Shown: in pieces, positions 26,533 to 35,396 of the stretch
How positions within the stretch are numbered: position 1 is the first letter of the stretch
How the letters are laid out: each line of letters opens with the position of its first letter
NCBI RefSeq assembly: GCF_040112705.1
Contig: NZ_CP157804.1
Location: 2,412,001-2,476,000 of the forward strand
Length of the DNA: 64,000 nucleotides
Direction of reading: 5' to 3'
Source of the DNA: Flagellimonas sp. MMG031
GTDB taxonomy: Bacteria; Bacteroidota; Bacteroidia; Flavobacteriales; Flavobacteriaceae
Notes under the pieces: model-generated
Told to the model about the DNA's origin: nothing
Database searches by the model: none
Seen by the model: only the letters and a program-made list of their open reading frames with translations
Position numbers and translations under genes: made by a program

Positions 26533-26820
26533 TTATAAAACATCATTTACATCTTGCCGTCCAATAATGGCCATTATTTCTACCATATCCGCATTGATTC
26601 TATAATAAATGCTATCTGAACCGCAAACACAGCGTTTATAACCTTTTTTGATGTAATCGACCGATTCGAAAGAATAGGGGTTTTGGGCAATGATATCAAA
26701 ATATTGAAAGAAAGTCTCAAAATAGAAGTCAGCTTGGGCAAGACCGAACTTTTGAACACCAAACTGATGGATTCTTATTAAATCCTCTTTTGCGGTATTA
26801 CTTAACCTATACTTTGCCAT
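26533..26820 (-). CDS. RelE/ParE-family toxin
   Basis: A 95-residue protein matching the ParE/RelE fold: YRLSNTAKEDLIRIHQFG at residues 4-21, the middle RCVCGSDSIYYRI and the C-terminal IMAIIGRQD, which is the usual family end. ParE toxins poison DNA gyrase; RelE relatives cut mRNA at the ribosome, and sequence alone does not settle which. It overlaps the 3' end of the antitoxin gene by 14 bases on the same strand, the usual antitoxin-first order. Neutral small module between unrelated genes, likely acquired. Confidence 0.85.
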   Translation of the reverse strand: MAKYRLSNTAKEDLIRIHQFGVQKFGLAQADFYFETFFQYFDIIAQNPYSFESVDYIKKGYKRCVCGSDSIYYRINADMVEIMAIIGRQDVNDVL

Positions 26821-27052
26821 TCAATTTTGACTTGGATTCGGCTAAAATAGCTTCCTTACTATCCATAGTGAATCCACTTTTTTCGGCTTTCTCCAATTTT
26901 GCCTTTATCCAATCGATTTGCGCTTGTTGCCTTCTAGCTTGGCGTATCAAATCATTGACAAGCTCACTTTTACTGGAATATTCTTCGCTATCTACTTGCG
27001 ATTTAAGCCATTCATCATTGGGTTTGGTAAAAGAAATACTTTGACGTGCCAT
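26807..27052 (-). CDS. ParD-like ribbon-helix-helix antitoxin
   Basis: An 81-residue antitoxin starting MARQSISFTKPNDEWLKSQV at ATG 27052, with SEEYSSKSELVNDLIRQARRQ forming the ribbon-helix-helix DNA-binding part and a charged C-terminal tail that would wrap the toxin. A longer frame to 27088 adds an unlikely MVYFYITSNNQI extension. It should bind and neutralise the toxin encoded next and repress its own promoter. The DNA just upstream (27053-27075) is AT-rich with ATTTGATTATTTGATG, two near-direct repeats that may be part of its operator. Confidence 0.83.
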   Translation of the reverse strand: MARQSISFTKPNDEWLKSQVDSEEYSSKSELVNDLIRQARRQQAQIDWIKAKLEKAEKSGFTMDSKEAILAESKSKLNGKV

Positions 27053-27297
27053 GATTTGATTATTTGATGTGATGTAAAAATACACCAAAAACGTATCAAT
27101 TACAATTTTTATTCAACCATCCAATTGGTTCTTGATTCTGGGCATATCAACACTTTCAGTTGGGATTCTTTCTTTTTAAATGGGAGAAATATGATGGTAA
27201 GAAACTAAATATCAGTACTTAGCGAAAAAAAAGAAAGGAATTTTAACATAGTAATTGGTTGAATTTTGTTTTTTTGTAATCACAAATCTTACACATT

Positions 27298-28113
27298 ATG
27301 AAAAAACTTATCATACCTACTTTGGTTCTTCTTGTCATGGGATGTGACAAGGAAGATACCACACCGGACACTACACAGGACGCAGCTGTTAATGCCCTTA
27401 CGGAGTATGTACTGGTCAACAAGATATTCCAGGATGTGGGCAATAGTAATGGAGATGCCATTTTGGATGCCGAGAACAGTGCTGGAAGTTCAGCAGCGAA
27501 AACAACGCCAAATACGACATCACAAGTGGAGATAACCGTTTCCCCTCCTGATTTTGTTAATTTTCCCAAAACAATTACCGTCGATTTCAAGGATGGCACC
27601 TTAGGCCAAGACGGTGTACTTCGCAAAGGAGTGGTCACCATCGTTTCCACAAATTGGTATGGAGCGCCAGGAAGTAAACACACAGCTACTTTTGATTCCT
27701 ATTACCATAACGATTACAAGGTTGAAGGTACCCATGTGGTTGAAAATTTGGGCGCAAATGCAGATGGATACTTGGAATACAGTGTGGAAATTGCCGATGG
27801 AAAGATTACCACTAAAACGGGGGATGTCATTCAATATGAAGAAGATTCAAAGCGAACCTGGATTTCGGGCAGTGAAACGCCCTTGAACATTTGGGATGAT
27901 GAATATTTGCTGAATGGACTGCAAACGGGAATCAGCTCGTCCGGGTTGGATTATTCGTTGAGCACTATTGAACCCTTGCACTTTGTTCTAGTGCCACGTG
28001 GCGTAAAATCTGGGATTTTGAGCGTTGAACTGGGCGATATCAAAGATATCGAACTGAACTACACGAACTCCACCATTACGATTTTGGGTACCACATACCC
28101 TTTCACCAAATAA
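27298..28113 (+). CDS. Predicted surface lipoprotein of unknown function
   Basis: A 271-residue lipoprotein: MKKLIIPTLVLLVMGC with acylated C16, followed by DKEDTTPD, a K-(D/E)-rich stretch that fits the Bacteroidota lipoprotein export signal for transport to the outer face of the outer membrane. The mature part is beta-rich with many Thr/Ser/Gly and the repeated pattern of a secreted domain (FPKTITVDFKDGT ... GVLRKGVVTI). No enzymatic motif was recognised. It has its own terminator at 28129 and no operon partner. Confidence 0.75.
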   Translation: MKKLIIPTLVLLVMGCDKEDTTPDTTQDAAVNALTEYVLVNKIFQDVGNSNGDAILDAENSAGSSAAKTTPNTTSQVEITVSPPDFVNFPKTITVDFKDGTLGQDGVLRKGVVTIVSTNWYGAPGSKHTATFDSYYHNDYKVEGTHVVENLGANADGYLEYSVEIADGKITTKTGDVIQYEEDSKRTWISGSETPLNIWDDEYLLNGLQTGISSSGLDYSLSTIEPLHFVLVPRGVKSGILSVELGDIKDIELNYTNSTITILGTTYPFTK

Positions 28114-28128
28114 TACATGAGATATAGA

Positions 28129-28157
28129 AGCCTGCTGGGGAGTCGGCAGGCTTTTTT
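28129..28157 (+). terminator. Terminator after the 27298 lipoprotein gene
   Basis: AGCCTGC (28129-28135) pairs with GCAGGCT (28146-28152) and is followed by TTTTT. Confidence 0.8.
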
Positions 28158-28192
28158 AAGGCATCAGCCCTTAAGTATCTTGATGCTTAGGA

Positions 28193-28957
28193 TTAGAATT
28201 TCTCAAAAACCCCCAACCCGAATAATGCAAAATCATATTTTACAGGGTCATTGGCATCGAGCTTTCTGAGGTTTTTGTCCAGTTCCAACAAGGCTTTGGC
28301 ATCGTTCTGTTTGCGTTTGAGCAGTTTTAGTTTGCGTGCTACATTGCCCGAATGCACATCCAAAGGGCAGGAGAGTTTGGCCGGTTCAATACCCTTCCAT
28401 AACCCAAAATCTACGCCAGTGCTGTTGTTCCGCACCATCCAGCGCAAAAACATATTGATGCGTTTGGCGGCAGAGCCTTTATTTGGGTCTGAGACATGTT
28501 TTTGGGTTCGTTGTTCATGGGGTAGTTCAAAAAACACCTCCTTGAACCTTGAAATGGCCGGTTGCATGGAATTTTTGGTCTGGAGGCGGGTAAAAACGGT
28601 TTCCAATCCACCATGATTTGAATAGATATTGCGCAAACTGGTTACAAAGTAACCAAGGTCGACGTTATTGAATGTACGGTGAACAAAAGGGGAGAGGTGC
28701 TCCAAATCCTTTTCGGAATGGTTCATGATAAAATCGTGGGGTGTATGGCCCATCAATTCCATCAATCTTGTAGCATTATTGATGATGCTTTTGCGGTTGC
28801 CCCAAGCAATCGTCGCCGTTAAAAAAGCACTGATCTCTATATCTTCTTTTTGGGTAAACCTGTGGGGAACCTGCAAAGGGTCATCCTCTAAAAATCGAGG
28901 ATGGTTATATTCCTCCACTTTGGCATCCAAAAATACCTTGAGCTCCGCTTTGGTCAT
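28193..28957 (-). CDS. TIGR02757/DUF2400 family protein
   Basis: A 254-residue soluble protein, start ATG 28957 (MTKAELKVFLDAK), two bases past the stop of the upstream ABC ATPase gene. Recognisable family blocks are DPLQVPHRFTQKEDIEI, ATIAWGNRKSIINNA, GSAAKRINMFLRWMVR and the C-terminal CPLDVHSGNVARKL. The WGNRxxI and RWMVR stretches recall helix-hairpin-helix DNA glycosylases of the base-excision superfamily, but no catalytic lysine was identified. Widespread in Bacteroidetes; biochemical role unknown. In one transcript with the LolD-like gene. Confidence 0.85.
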   Translation of the reverse strand: MTKAELKVFLDAKVEEYNHPRFLEDDPLQVPHRFTQKEDIEISAFLTATIAWGNRKSIINNATRLMELMGHTPHDFIMNHSEKDLEHLSPFVHRTFNNVDLGYFVTSLRNIYSNHGGLETVFTRLQTKNSMQPAISRFKEVFFELPHEQRTQKHVSDPNKGSAAKRINMFLRWMVRNNSTGVDFGLWKGIEPAKLSCPLDVHSGNVARKLKLLKRKQNDAKALLELDKNLRKLDANDPVKYDFALFGLGVFEKF

Positions 28958-28958
28958 A

Positions 28959-29627
28959 TCAATCCTTGGAAACAATCAAACCATCCACCATAGTGAGCTT
29001 TCGGTCGGCCATATCGGCCAATTCCATATTATGGGTGACCAATACAAAGGTTTGCCCAAACTCATCGCGCAGTTTAAAGAATAGGTGGTGTAGATTATCC
29101 GCACTTTCCGAATCAAGGTTTCCGCTAGGCTCATCGGCCAAGACCACGGAGGGATTGTTCATCAAGGAACGGGCTACGGCCACGCGCTGTTGCTCGCCAC
29201 CCGATAGGGCATTGGGCTTATGGTGATAGCGATCTTTCAATCCTAAAAAATCCAGTAATTCCTTCGCGCGCTGTTCCGCCTCCGCTTTTGGTGTTTTTTT
29301 GATAAAGGCTGGAATGCAGACATTTTCTAGCGCAGTAAATTCGGGCAATAACTGGTGAAATTGAAAGATAAAACCAATGTGCTCATTCCGAAATTGTGCC
29401 AAAGCCTTATCATTGAGCTGGTTCACGTCGGTATCGTTGATCAATAACGTACTTTCTCCCTTATTCGTCGGTGTGTCCAAAGTGCCCAAAATTTGCAACA
29501 ACGTGGTTTTCCCTGCGCCGGAGGCTCCGACTATCGAAACGACCTCTCCTTTTTGTATGTCCAGATTTACCCCTTGCAATACCTTGAGATCTCCGTAACT
29601 TTTTTGAATATTTGTGGCCTTTATCAT
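28959..29627 (-). CDS. ABC transporter ATP-binding protein, LolD-like
   Basis: A 222-residue ATPase of the LolD/MacB branch. Walker [13 protein letters not shown] at residues 34-45, Q-loop [19 protein letters not shown] signature [15 protein letters not shown], Walker [13 protein letters not shown] and the switch histidine in LVTHN. LolD powers release of lipoproteins from the inner membrane with LolCE; MacB-type relatives expel peptides. No permease gene is adjacent, as is often the case in Bacteroidetes, so the partner must be elsewhere. Divergent from msrA across 268 bases. Confidence 0.88.
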   Translation of the reverse strand: MIKATNIQKSYGDLKVLQGVNLDIQKGEVVSIVGASGAGKTTLLQILGTLDTPTNKGESTLLINDTDVNQLNDKALAQFRNEHIGFIFQFHQLLPEFTALENVCIPAFIKKTPKAEAEQRAKELLDFLGLKDRYHHKPNALSGGEQQRVAVARSLMNNPSVVLADEPSGNLDSESADNLHHLFFKLRDEFGQTFVLVTHNMELADMADRKLTMVDGLIVSKD

Positions 29628-29734
29628 ATGTACATCTTGGATGGTCGAAGATAAGGATTACTGTCGTATCACAAAGACGGTATTTTCGACATATGGATGT
29701 ATCACTTGGAAGGTTTTTTGAATGGAGCAATAGG

Positions 29735-29748
29735 ATTTCTTAAGAAAT
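29735..29748. promoter_or_regulatory. Palindrome in the lolD-msrA intergenic region
   Basis: ATTTCTTAAGAAAT is a perfect 14-bp palindrome 148 bases upstream of msrA and about 108 bases upstream of the LolD-like gene. Operator-like, but short palindromes of A/T-rich bases arise by chance. Confidence 0.25.
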
Positions 29749-29880
29749 AGTTCCCAGAACGACCTTTTATAAAATATTGATATTATTTATAAACCATTTT
29801 AAGTAAAGGGTTTAGGTATTATTTCGACCAATCATTCCATAAATATTTGTTAGAATGTGTTTTCCACGACAAATATTGTT

Positions 29881-29888
29881 TAACTTTG
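29881..29888 (+). promoter_or_regulatory. -7 promoter box of msrA-folE
   Basis: TAACTTTG matches the TAnnTTTG -7 consensus and ends only seven bases before the msrA ATG, so the transcript would be leaderless or nearly so. No good -33 element is visible at the usual distance. Confidence 0.4.
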
Positions 29889-29895
29889 AATCAAA

Positions 29896-30459
29896 ATGAA
29901 TAAACAAAATAATAACGAATTGGAGACCGCAATTTTTGCAGGTGGATGTTTTTGGTGCACAGAAGCTGTTTTTCAACGATTGAATGGAGTCGAGGAAGTA
30001 GTTTCAGGCTACACTGGAGGGACTATCAAGAACCCGGCCTACAGGGAAATCTGCACAGGACGCACAGGTCATGCCGAAGGTGTAAAAATTACCTTCAACC
30101 CAGAAAAAATATCTTATCCTGAACTTTTGGAGGTCTTTTTTGCTACGCACGACCCAACTACGTTGAACAGACAGGGCAATGATGTGGGTACGCAATACCG
30201 AAGCGAAATTTTTTACACATCCCCGGAACAAAAACAATTGGCAGAAGATTTTATCCAATTATTGGAAAAGGAAAATATATTTTCTTCACCCATTGTGACG
30301 GCCATATCCGAAGCAAAACCTTTTTATTTGGCCGAGGAAGAGCATCATAATTATTACAACGAAAATCGGCAACAACCTTATTGCCAATTTATAATTGATC
30401 CAAAGATCAAAAAACTGAACAACCATTTTTCAAAAAAGCTAAAGCATGGCACCGTATAG
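29896..30459 (+). CDS. msrA: Peptide-methionine (S)-S-oxide reductase
   Basis: Repairs oxidised methionine in proteins, using thioredoxin. The 187-residue chain has the family signature [20 protein letters not shown] at residues 15-34 with the catalytic cysteine in GCFWC, followed by GYTGG, and [11 protein letters not shown] further on. It is a stand-alone MsrA without a fused MsrB domain. No signal peptide, so cytoplasmic. It overlaps folE by 14 bases. Confidence 0.93.
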   Translation: MNKQNNNELETAIFAGGCFWCTEAVFQRLNGVEEVVSGYTGGTIKNPAYREICTGRTGHAEGVKITFNPEKISYPELLEVFFATHDPTTLNRQGNDVGTQYRSEIFYTSPEQKQLAEDFIQLLEKENIFSSPIVTAISEAKPFYLAEEEHHNYYNENRQQPYCQFIIDPKIKKLNNHFSKKLKHGTV

Positions 30460-31045
30460 GAACCTCGAGGAATACAATATTGAAATCACCAACGAGGTGA
30501 AGGAACATTTTACCAAAATTGTGGAAGACATTGGGGAGGATGTCACCCGTGAGGGACTGCTAAAAACCCCTGAGCGTGCCGCAAAAGCTATGCTTTTTTT
30601 GACCCAAGGTTACAAACAAGACCCACAAGAAATTCTTAAAGGCGCCATGTTTGCGGAGGATTATGACGACATGGTGATTATTAAGGATATTGAATTGTAT
30701 TCCCTCTGTGAGCACCATATGCTTCCCTTTTTCGGAAAGGCGCATGTGGCCTATATTCCCAATGGGCATATTGTAGGCTTGAGCAAAATTCCGAGAATTG
30801 TGGACGTTTTTGCCAGAAGGTTACAGGTACAGGAACGCTTGACGCATGATATTTTGGAGTGCATCAATAGTACACTGCAGCCCAAGGGTGTTGCCGTGGT
30901 CATTGAGGCTTCGCACATGTGCATGATGATGCGCGGTGTGCAAAAACAAAATTCGGTAACCACTACATCCGGATTCCGTGGCCAATTTGAAAAAATTGAG
31001 ACCCGTAACGAATTTTTGAAGCTGGTGAGCTCCGATTTGTCCTAA
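30446..31045 (+). CDS. folE: GTP cyclohydrolase I
   Basis: Converts GTP to 7,8-dihydroneopterin triphosphate, the first step of tetrahydrofolate synthesis and a source for queuosine. The 199-residue protein carries the zinc-site signatures [10 protein letters not shown] and HMCMMMRG, with GFRGQF-type [10 protein letters not shown] near the C-terminus, and TPERAAKAM at residues 42-50. Its start overlaps the end of msrA by 14 bases, so it is translated from the same message. Confidence 0.94.
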   Translation: MAPYRNLEEYNIEITNEVKEHFTKIVEDIGEDVTREGLLKTPERAAKAMLFLTQGYKQDPQEILKGAMFAEDYDDMVIIKDIELYSLCEHHMLPFFGKAHVAYIPNGHIVGLSKIPRIVDVFARRLQVQERLTHDILECINSTLQPKGVAVVIEASHMCMMMRGVQKQNSVTTTSGFRGQFEKIETRNEFLKLVSSDLS

Positions 31046-31085
31046 ACTACTTTTCCAATTAAGAGGGAATTGCTATTTTTCCCCT

Positions 31086-31376
31086 ATGTCAGAAGAAAAA
31101 AACCACAAATACCGCAACTTGTTTTTAGGGTTGTTGTTTGATGCCATTGGTATGTTATCCTTTGTAATCCCGGGGATTGGTGAGTTTTCCGATGTCATCT
31201 GGGCCCCCGTTGCAGGATGGCTCATGACCCGATTGTACAAGGGCCGGGTAGGGCAGGCCGCTGGTTTGATCACCTTCGCCGAAGAGTTGGTTCCGGGAAT
31301 GGATGTGATTCCCACTTTTACACTGACTTGGATATATACCTATCTTTTGAGCAAAAAAAAGAGTGCCAAAACGTAA
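31086..31376 (+). CDS. Small conserved membrane protein
   Basis: A 96-residue protein with two or three hydrophobic segments (about residues 12-30, 35-50 and 74-88), with FDAIGMLSFVIPGIGEFSD and FAEELVPGMDVIPTFTLTW as conserved-looking loops that contain an acidic residue pattern. The C-terminus KKKSAKT is encoded by bases that also form one arm of the following terminator. Convergent with the TonB-operon lipoprotein gene. Function unknown; I recall similar proteins in other flavobacteria. Confidence 0.75.
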   Translation: MSEEKNHKYRNLFLGLLFDAIGMLSFVIPGIGEFSDVIWAPVAGWLMTRLYKGRVGQAAGLITFAEELVPGMDVIPTFTLTWIYTYLLSKKKSAKT

Positions 31377-31394
31377 TTTGGCACTCCATTTTTA
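31355..31394. terminator. Bidirectional terminator overlapping the 3' end of the 31086 gene
   Basis: GAGTGCCAAA (31361-31370) pairs with TTTGGCACTC (31377-31386). On the minus strand the stem is followed by eight T; on the plus strand by CATTTTTAA. It serves the two convergent genes and the first arm lies inside coding sequence. Confidence 0.88.
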
Positions 31395-31414
31395 AACCAA
31401 TTATTTTTCGGTTA

Positions 31415-31969
31415 TTACTCGATTGTAATTTGGAACGTTTCAGTAAAATCTGTTTCGCCTCCAGCATCGGCCAATGTTCCATCGTTGGGTTTTTTTGGCT
31501 CATGCACTAAGGTTACGGCCAAGGTCGCATTTCCAGCATCGCCGGTTTCCAAAGTAAACGCCAATCCCAAAGGATTTCCGTCGCCGTCCACATCATCATA
31601 AGTGATATCCGTGATATTTCCGGTAGGGATATAAAACACTTGGTGTTCATCATCCTCTTCCTCTACTTCTTCGGTAATGTCTTCGGCCGGAGAATCGGTC
31701 TCGTCCAAAAATACTACTGACCCACTGTAAGAGGTGTTGGCAGCCAAGTTTCCTGAAACAGTGACCACAGGGGCATTGGGTCCGTCACCGTCCAAATCTT
31801 GAGATTGAAGGGTGATTGTAGTTCCACCACCCGGAGCAACCAAAGAAACCGTCATGGTAGTTATGGTCTCTTCTTCGTTGATTTGCTCTGGTGCATCATC
31901 GTCATCAGAGCAGGCAACAAAAGTAAGTCCGATAAAAGCGAATAATAAAAGTGATTTGATTGTTTTCAT
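31415..31969 (-). CDS. Surface lipoprotein of the TonB-receptor operon
   Basis: A 184-residue lipoprotein (LTFVAC, C20) with SDDDD immediately after the cysteine, a textbook Bacteroidota export signal for display on the outer face of the outer membrane. The mature protein is acidic and beta-rich. The gene starts 16 bases after the receptor gene, so it is probably an accessory substrate-binding partner of the receptor. Homologues have been named type 1 periplasmic binding fold superfamily protein in databases, from memory; I cannot verify that fold. Confidence 0.78.
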   Translation of the reverse strand: MKTIKSLLLFAFIGLTFVACSDDDDAPEQINEEETITTMTVSLVAPGGGTTITLQSQDLDGDGPNAPVVTVSGNLAANTSYSGSVVFLDETDSPAEDITEEVEEEDDEHQVFYIPTGNITDITYDDVDGDGNPLGLAFTLETGDAGNATLAVTLVHEPKKPNDGTLADAGGETDFTETFQITIE

Positions 31970-31985
31970 TTTTAGTTTAATTAAA

Positions 31986-34445
31986 TTAATAATTGAGCTT
32001 TAGTTGTAATGTAAAGTTTCGACCCAAATCGTCGGCGAAGAATCGCTGTCGGTTTAGGTAGTCCCTATAATTTGTGTTTAAAAGATTGCTTATGGCCAAA
32101 GTGGTGGTCAACTTGGTTTTATTGGAAAACGGAAATTCCATTTTTGATCGGAACCCCAACAAATGATAAGCCTCTGGAGCCGTATTGATTTCCAAAACCA
32201 CATCTTCCTGTTGTTGTGGAGAAAACACCATGATGTTATCCGGTGTCTCGTTTTGACGAAATACATATTGACTTTCCAGCGAGGCTTCAAAACCATTCCA
32301 TTCAGGCATGGAAAAGGTGATTGAATTTCTCCAATTGGCTGCAGGAATATTGATCAAAGCGGTTTCGGTATCCGCATCCTGTCCCTTCACCAAGGAGAAC
32401 TTATGCTCCGTGATCCAGTGGTCGGTCCAATTGGAATACGCCGAAAAGTCAACACCCAAAAGCCGAGCACTGGTTTGGCGGTATTCCCATACTGGAAATG
32501 AACCACGAACCGTAAATTCAACCCCTGTCGGTTCTAAAACAATAAAGTTTTGAACCCAGTTGGCATAAGGCTCCAAAAGAATTCCCCAAGTGGAAAAATC
32601 CTTTTCCAAAGTAGTGGTAATCTTGTGCGACGTTTCGTTTTCGATACGCAAATCCCCTAGCTCTATCCTGGCAGCGGAGTGGTGCAACCCATCACTAAAA
32701 AGTTCGGATGGATTGGGTGCCCGCTGTGCCAAGGCATAGTTCAATTTTAACTGAAGGCCATTTGTGGTCAGGTATTTTCCGCCAACCGTCGTTGAAAAAT
32801 TATGGTAATCTAAAACTGGATTCACCAATAACTGAGTGCCTAAATCCTCAACGACCAAGTCTTGAAATTCCTCATCGTATCCACGTTCTTCCCAACGGGA
32901 GGTACGATAGAACTTTTGGGCATCAATCCTGTTGTAATCATAACGGATTCCAGCATCCAACAATAATTGGTTGGTAACGCGATATTCACCTATCAAAAAG
33001 CTGCCAAAGTCGACTTTTTCATAATCGGGAATCAATCGGCGCACTCCGGTATCTGGATTCGCAAAATTATCTTGATATCTACCCATAAGACCTACAAGAA
33101 TGTTGATATTGTCCTTGGTATCCCACTTAAAATCAGTGGAAAGGGTGTGAGTGGTCAGTTCCAAATCAATGGATGGAATATTGTCCCTTTCACCTCTGCG
33201 GATGTCATACTCAAATCTTCGGTTACTTTGAAAATCGTACTGTACGTTCAACTTTCCAAGACCCTCAAAGCGTTTGTAAAACTTAAGCTTTCCCAAATGA
33301 TGGGTCACTTTTTGTCGAGGGTTTTGAAGGTCATAGGTAAAAGGTCTTATGATGGTAGGTTCCCCACTATTGATACTTCGTATCAAATCGTCCACGTTTC
33401 CAATATGCGAGGCCCTTAAAATGGCAATTTCCGTATTAAAATAGGAATACCGGGCATCCCATCCCCAAGAAAACAGATGTTTCCCCAATTGGAGGGAAGC
33501 TGCAATTTCTTGGACACCCGTATTGGACAGCACATAATCAGGCGCTTCGTGGTCTCCCAAACGTTTATAGGAACCCTGCCCTTTGATGAACCATCCGTTC
33601 GCGTAGGACTTCGTCAACTCGGACACGATATTTCCGCCCCTTCCGTTGGACACACCACTGAGTATGGTTTTTCCATAAATACTGTCGCGCAGGGGAATTC
33701 GGGCTTGCTCCGCTACAATGACACCGCCTATGGCATCACCTCCATACTGGAGAGCCGATGCACCTTTGATGACGGAAACCGAGCCAGCCGAATTGATGTC
33801 AAGGGTAGGAGCGTGTTCTGCTCCCCATTCCATATCCTGCATCCGAACACCATCGTTCAACACCAAAACACGACTGCCATTTAACCCATGGATGGCCGGT
33901 TTTACAATATTGGCGCCTGTGTTCAAGGACGAAACCCCGCCCAATTCCTTTAAGGCATCCCCCAAATTGCCGGCACTATAGTTTTCCAACATATCTAGGT
34001 TAAGTGTTTCCTCCTGGGCGGAATTGGTCTTGTCGCGAATAATGTTTCCCACCACTTTGACCTCGTCCAATTCTTCCAAGTGATGCTCCAATTTCACTTC
34101 AATTTTCGTGTCCCCCTCGACCCTAACGTTCATCAAAATGGTCGAACATTCAGGATGTGACACCTCTAGTGTGTAGGTGCCCGAACAGAGATTGGAAAAT
34201 GTAAACGCACCATTGGCAGCCGTTGTCACCTCTGTCTTGGTTTCAAGGATTAAAAGTGATGCACCCTCCAAGGGTGTTTTTTGATGATAATCCATGACCT
34301 GTCCAGACAGTGTATCATCACACTGTTGGGAAACACCAAAAACCGGGAAAAACGAAATAAACGCAATGATAGCCATTGCTTTGTAGCTAAATACCAATGG
34401 AATGTAATTAAGTAGATTGAATTTTCTCCTATGAGAATTGAACAA
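31986..34445 (-). CDS. TonB-dependent outer-membrane receptor, probably metal-related
   Basis: An 819-residue receptor. Signal peptide to about residue 39 (VFGVSQQ), then a carboxypeptidase-D-regulatory-like domain (residues about 42-112), a plug domain with VLVLNDGVRMQDMEWGAEHAPTLD and ASALQYGGDAIGGVI, and a 22-strand barrel ending in TLQLKLNY with terminal aromatic residue. The plug wording and the His/Asp-containing neighbour suggest zinc/copper-type (ZnuD-like) uptake; this is inference. It lies 10 bases after the 34456 small gene and 16 before the lipoprotein, forming one operon that ends in the 31361 terminator. Confidence 0.88.
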   Translation of the reverse strand: MFNSHRRKFNLLNYIPLVFSYKAMAIIAFISFFPVFGVSQQCDDTLSGQVMDYHQKTPLEGASLLILETKTEVTTAANGAFTFSNLCSGTYTLEVSHPECSTILMNVRVEGDTKIEVKLEHHLEELDEVKVVGNIIRDKTNSAQEETLNLDMLENYSAGNLGDALKELGGVSSLNTGANIVKPAIHGLNGSRVLVLNDGVRMQDMEWGAEHAPTLDINSAGSVSVIKGASALQYGGDAIGGVIVAEQARIPLRDSIYGKTILSGVSNGRGGNIVSELTKSYANGWFIKGQGSYKRLGDHEAPDYVLSNTGVQEIAASLQLGKHLFSWGWDARYSYFNTEIAILRASHIGNVDDLIRSINSGEPTIIRPFTYDLQNPRQKVTHHLGKLKFYKRFEGLGKLNVQYDFQSNRRFEYDIRRGERDNIPSIDLELTTHTLSTDFKWDTKDNINILVGLMGRYQDNFANPDTGVRRLIPDYEKVDFGSFLIGEYRVTNQLLLDAGIRYDYNRIDAQKFYRTSRWEERGYDEEFQDLVVEDLGTQLLVNPVLDYHNFSTTVGGKYLTTNGLQLKLNYALAQRAPNPSELFSDGLHHSAARIELGDLRIENETSHKITTTLEKDFSTWGILLEPYANWVQNFIVLEPTGVEFTVRGSFPVWEYRQTSARLLGVDFSAYSNWTDHWITEHKFSLVKGQDADTETALINIPAANWRNSITFSMPEWNGFEASLESQYVFRQNETPDNIMVFSPQQQEDVVLEINTAPEAYHLLGFRSKMEFPFSNKTKLTTTLAISNLLNTNYRDYLNRQRFFADDLGRNFTLQLKLNY

Positions 34446-34455
34446 CGACGATGGT

Positions 34456-34788
34456 CTAAGCTACCACCGGTGGCGCCCTTAAGCTTTGAAATGATGCTTT
34501 AATAGGCTTGAACATATACGCGTAGTAGGCCGTTACATACGTTATGTTTGGCGTAGCTACGGGTGTATAGTCGAATGTGGAAGAAAACAGGACTTTGTTG
34601 GCAAGCGTAAAATCATGAAAATCACAATCCAAATGCCCATCATGGATATGATTGGTGCCATATTCCACACATTTCTTTTCATTATGGTGCTCATATAAGC
34701 TATGTCCTAGCTTGATGAGCGAAGGGGCCAGAACAGCCAATGCCATCAAAAGGGAACCAATGATAAAAATGTGTTTATGAGGTTTCAT
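34456..34788 (-). CDS. Small His/Cys-containing exported protein, first gene of the TonB operon
   Basis: With the start at ATG 34788 the product has 110 residues (MKPHKHIFIIGSLLMALAVL), an N-terminal hydrophobic segment, then a His/Cys/Asp-rich region (HSLYEHHNEKKC and HIHDGHLDCDFHDF) that could hold a metal ion, and a C-terminus SLRAPPVVA similar to the terminal RAPP/RGPP of DUF2946-like proteins. A longer frame begins at TTG 34803, but that codon lies inside a TACTTTTG -7 box (34808-34801), so it is not used; ATG 34794 is a second option. Likely a periplasmic metal-binding accessory; unproven. Confidence 0.72.
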   Translation of the reverse strand: MKPHKHIFIIGSLLMALAVLAPSLIKLGHSLYEHHNEKKCVEYGTNHIHDGHLDCDFHDFTLANKVLFSSTFDYTPVATPNITYVTAYYAYMFKPIKASFQSLRAPPVVA

Positions 34789-34800
34789 AACCATACAGCA

Positions 34801-34808
34801 CAAAAGTA
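34801..34808 (-). promoter_or_regulatory. -7 promoter box of the TonB operon
   Basis: On the minus strand the box reads TACTTTTG (TAnnTTTG), 13 bases before ATG 34788. It overlaps a possible TTG start and so decides against it. Confidence 0.45.
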
Positions 34809-34848
34809 AACAAGGTGAATCCTCTTTATATGTTAAAAAAACTATAAA

Positions 34849-35367
34849 CTATGGGAGGATAAAGCCCAATCCCATGCGTTTCAACATCTTTTTTTCAAAA
34901 TTCCAAAAAAATAGATACTGTCCAAACAACCAGCCTATACAAACCAACAAAATCTGATAGATGGGAAAAATCAATAGTATTCGAAAGGTCCAATAAATCG
35001 CCGAATGTACGTTTTCACCATCCAAACCGAGCCATTGGACCAGTGGGCCTGCCAGTTTGCCGGAAATACTCCCTGTGATTGCAAAAACGATAAAGATGGC
35101 GATCATTTCCCATTTATAGGTCACCTTCCACTTGTTTTCCAATTTTTTAAAGCACCACAAGAAAAACTTTACGGCCGTAAAATACCCCATCAGTGTAATC
35201 CCGATGGTAAAGAACCATTCATATACGGTGTTGTTTAGCCCAAACGCGTGCAAAAGGCTTCGGGCAATCAGGTAAGCGGTAAGTAAGACTAAAAGGGCGC
35301 CCAAAACGGGAAATAGCACTTGCCAGGCTTTTTGGATTTCCCAACGCTGCTTTAGTTTTTGCATCAT
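34849..35367 (-). CDS. Multi-pass membrane protein of unknown function
   Basis: A 172-residue protein with four predicted helices (about 15-38, 48-70, 87-112 and 122-150) between basic ends (MMQKLKQRWEIQKAW; FEKKMLKRMGLGFILP). The stretch IFIVFAITGSISGKLAGP is a pattern I recall from a Bacteroidota family of small membrane proteins that has sometimes been mislabelled as diacylglyceryl transferase; none of that enzyme's motifs are here. Single gene, possibly cotranscribed with 35397. Confidence 0.72.
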   Translation of the reverse strand: MMQKLKQRWEIQKAWQVLFPVLGALLVLLTAYLIARSLLHAFGLNNTVYEWFFTIGITLMGYFTAVKFFLWCFKKLENKWKVTYKWEMIAIFIVFAITGSISGKLAGPLVQWLGLDGENVHSAIYWTFRILLIFPIYQILLVCIGWLFGQYLFFWNFEKKMLKRMGLGFILP

Positions 35368-35396
35368 CTCAATAAATTGAGCACAAAAGTACGGAT

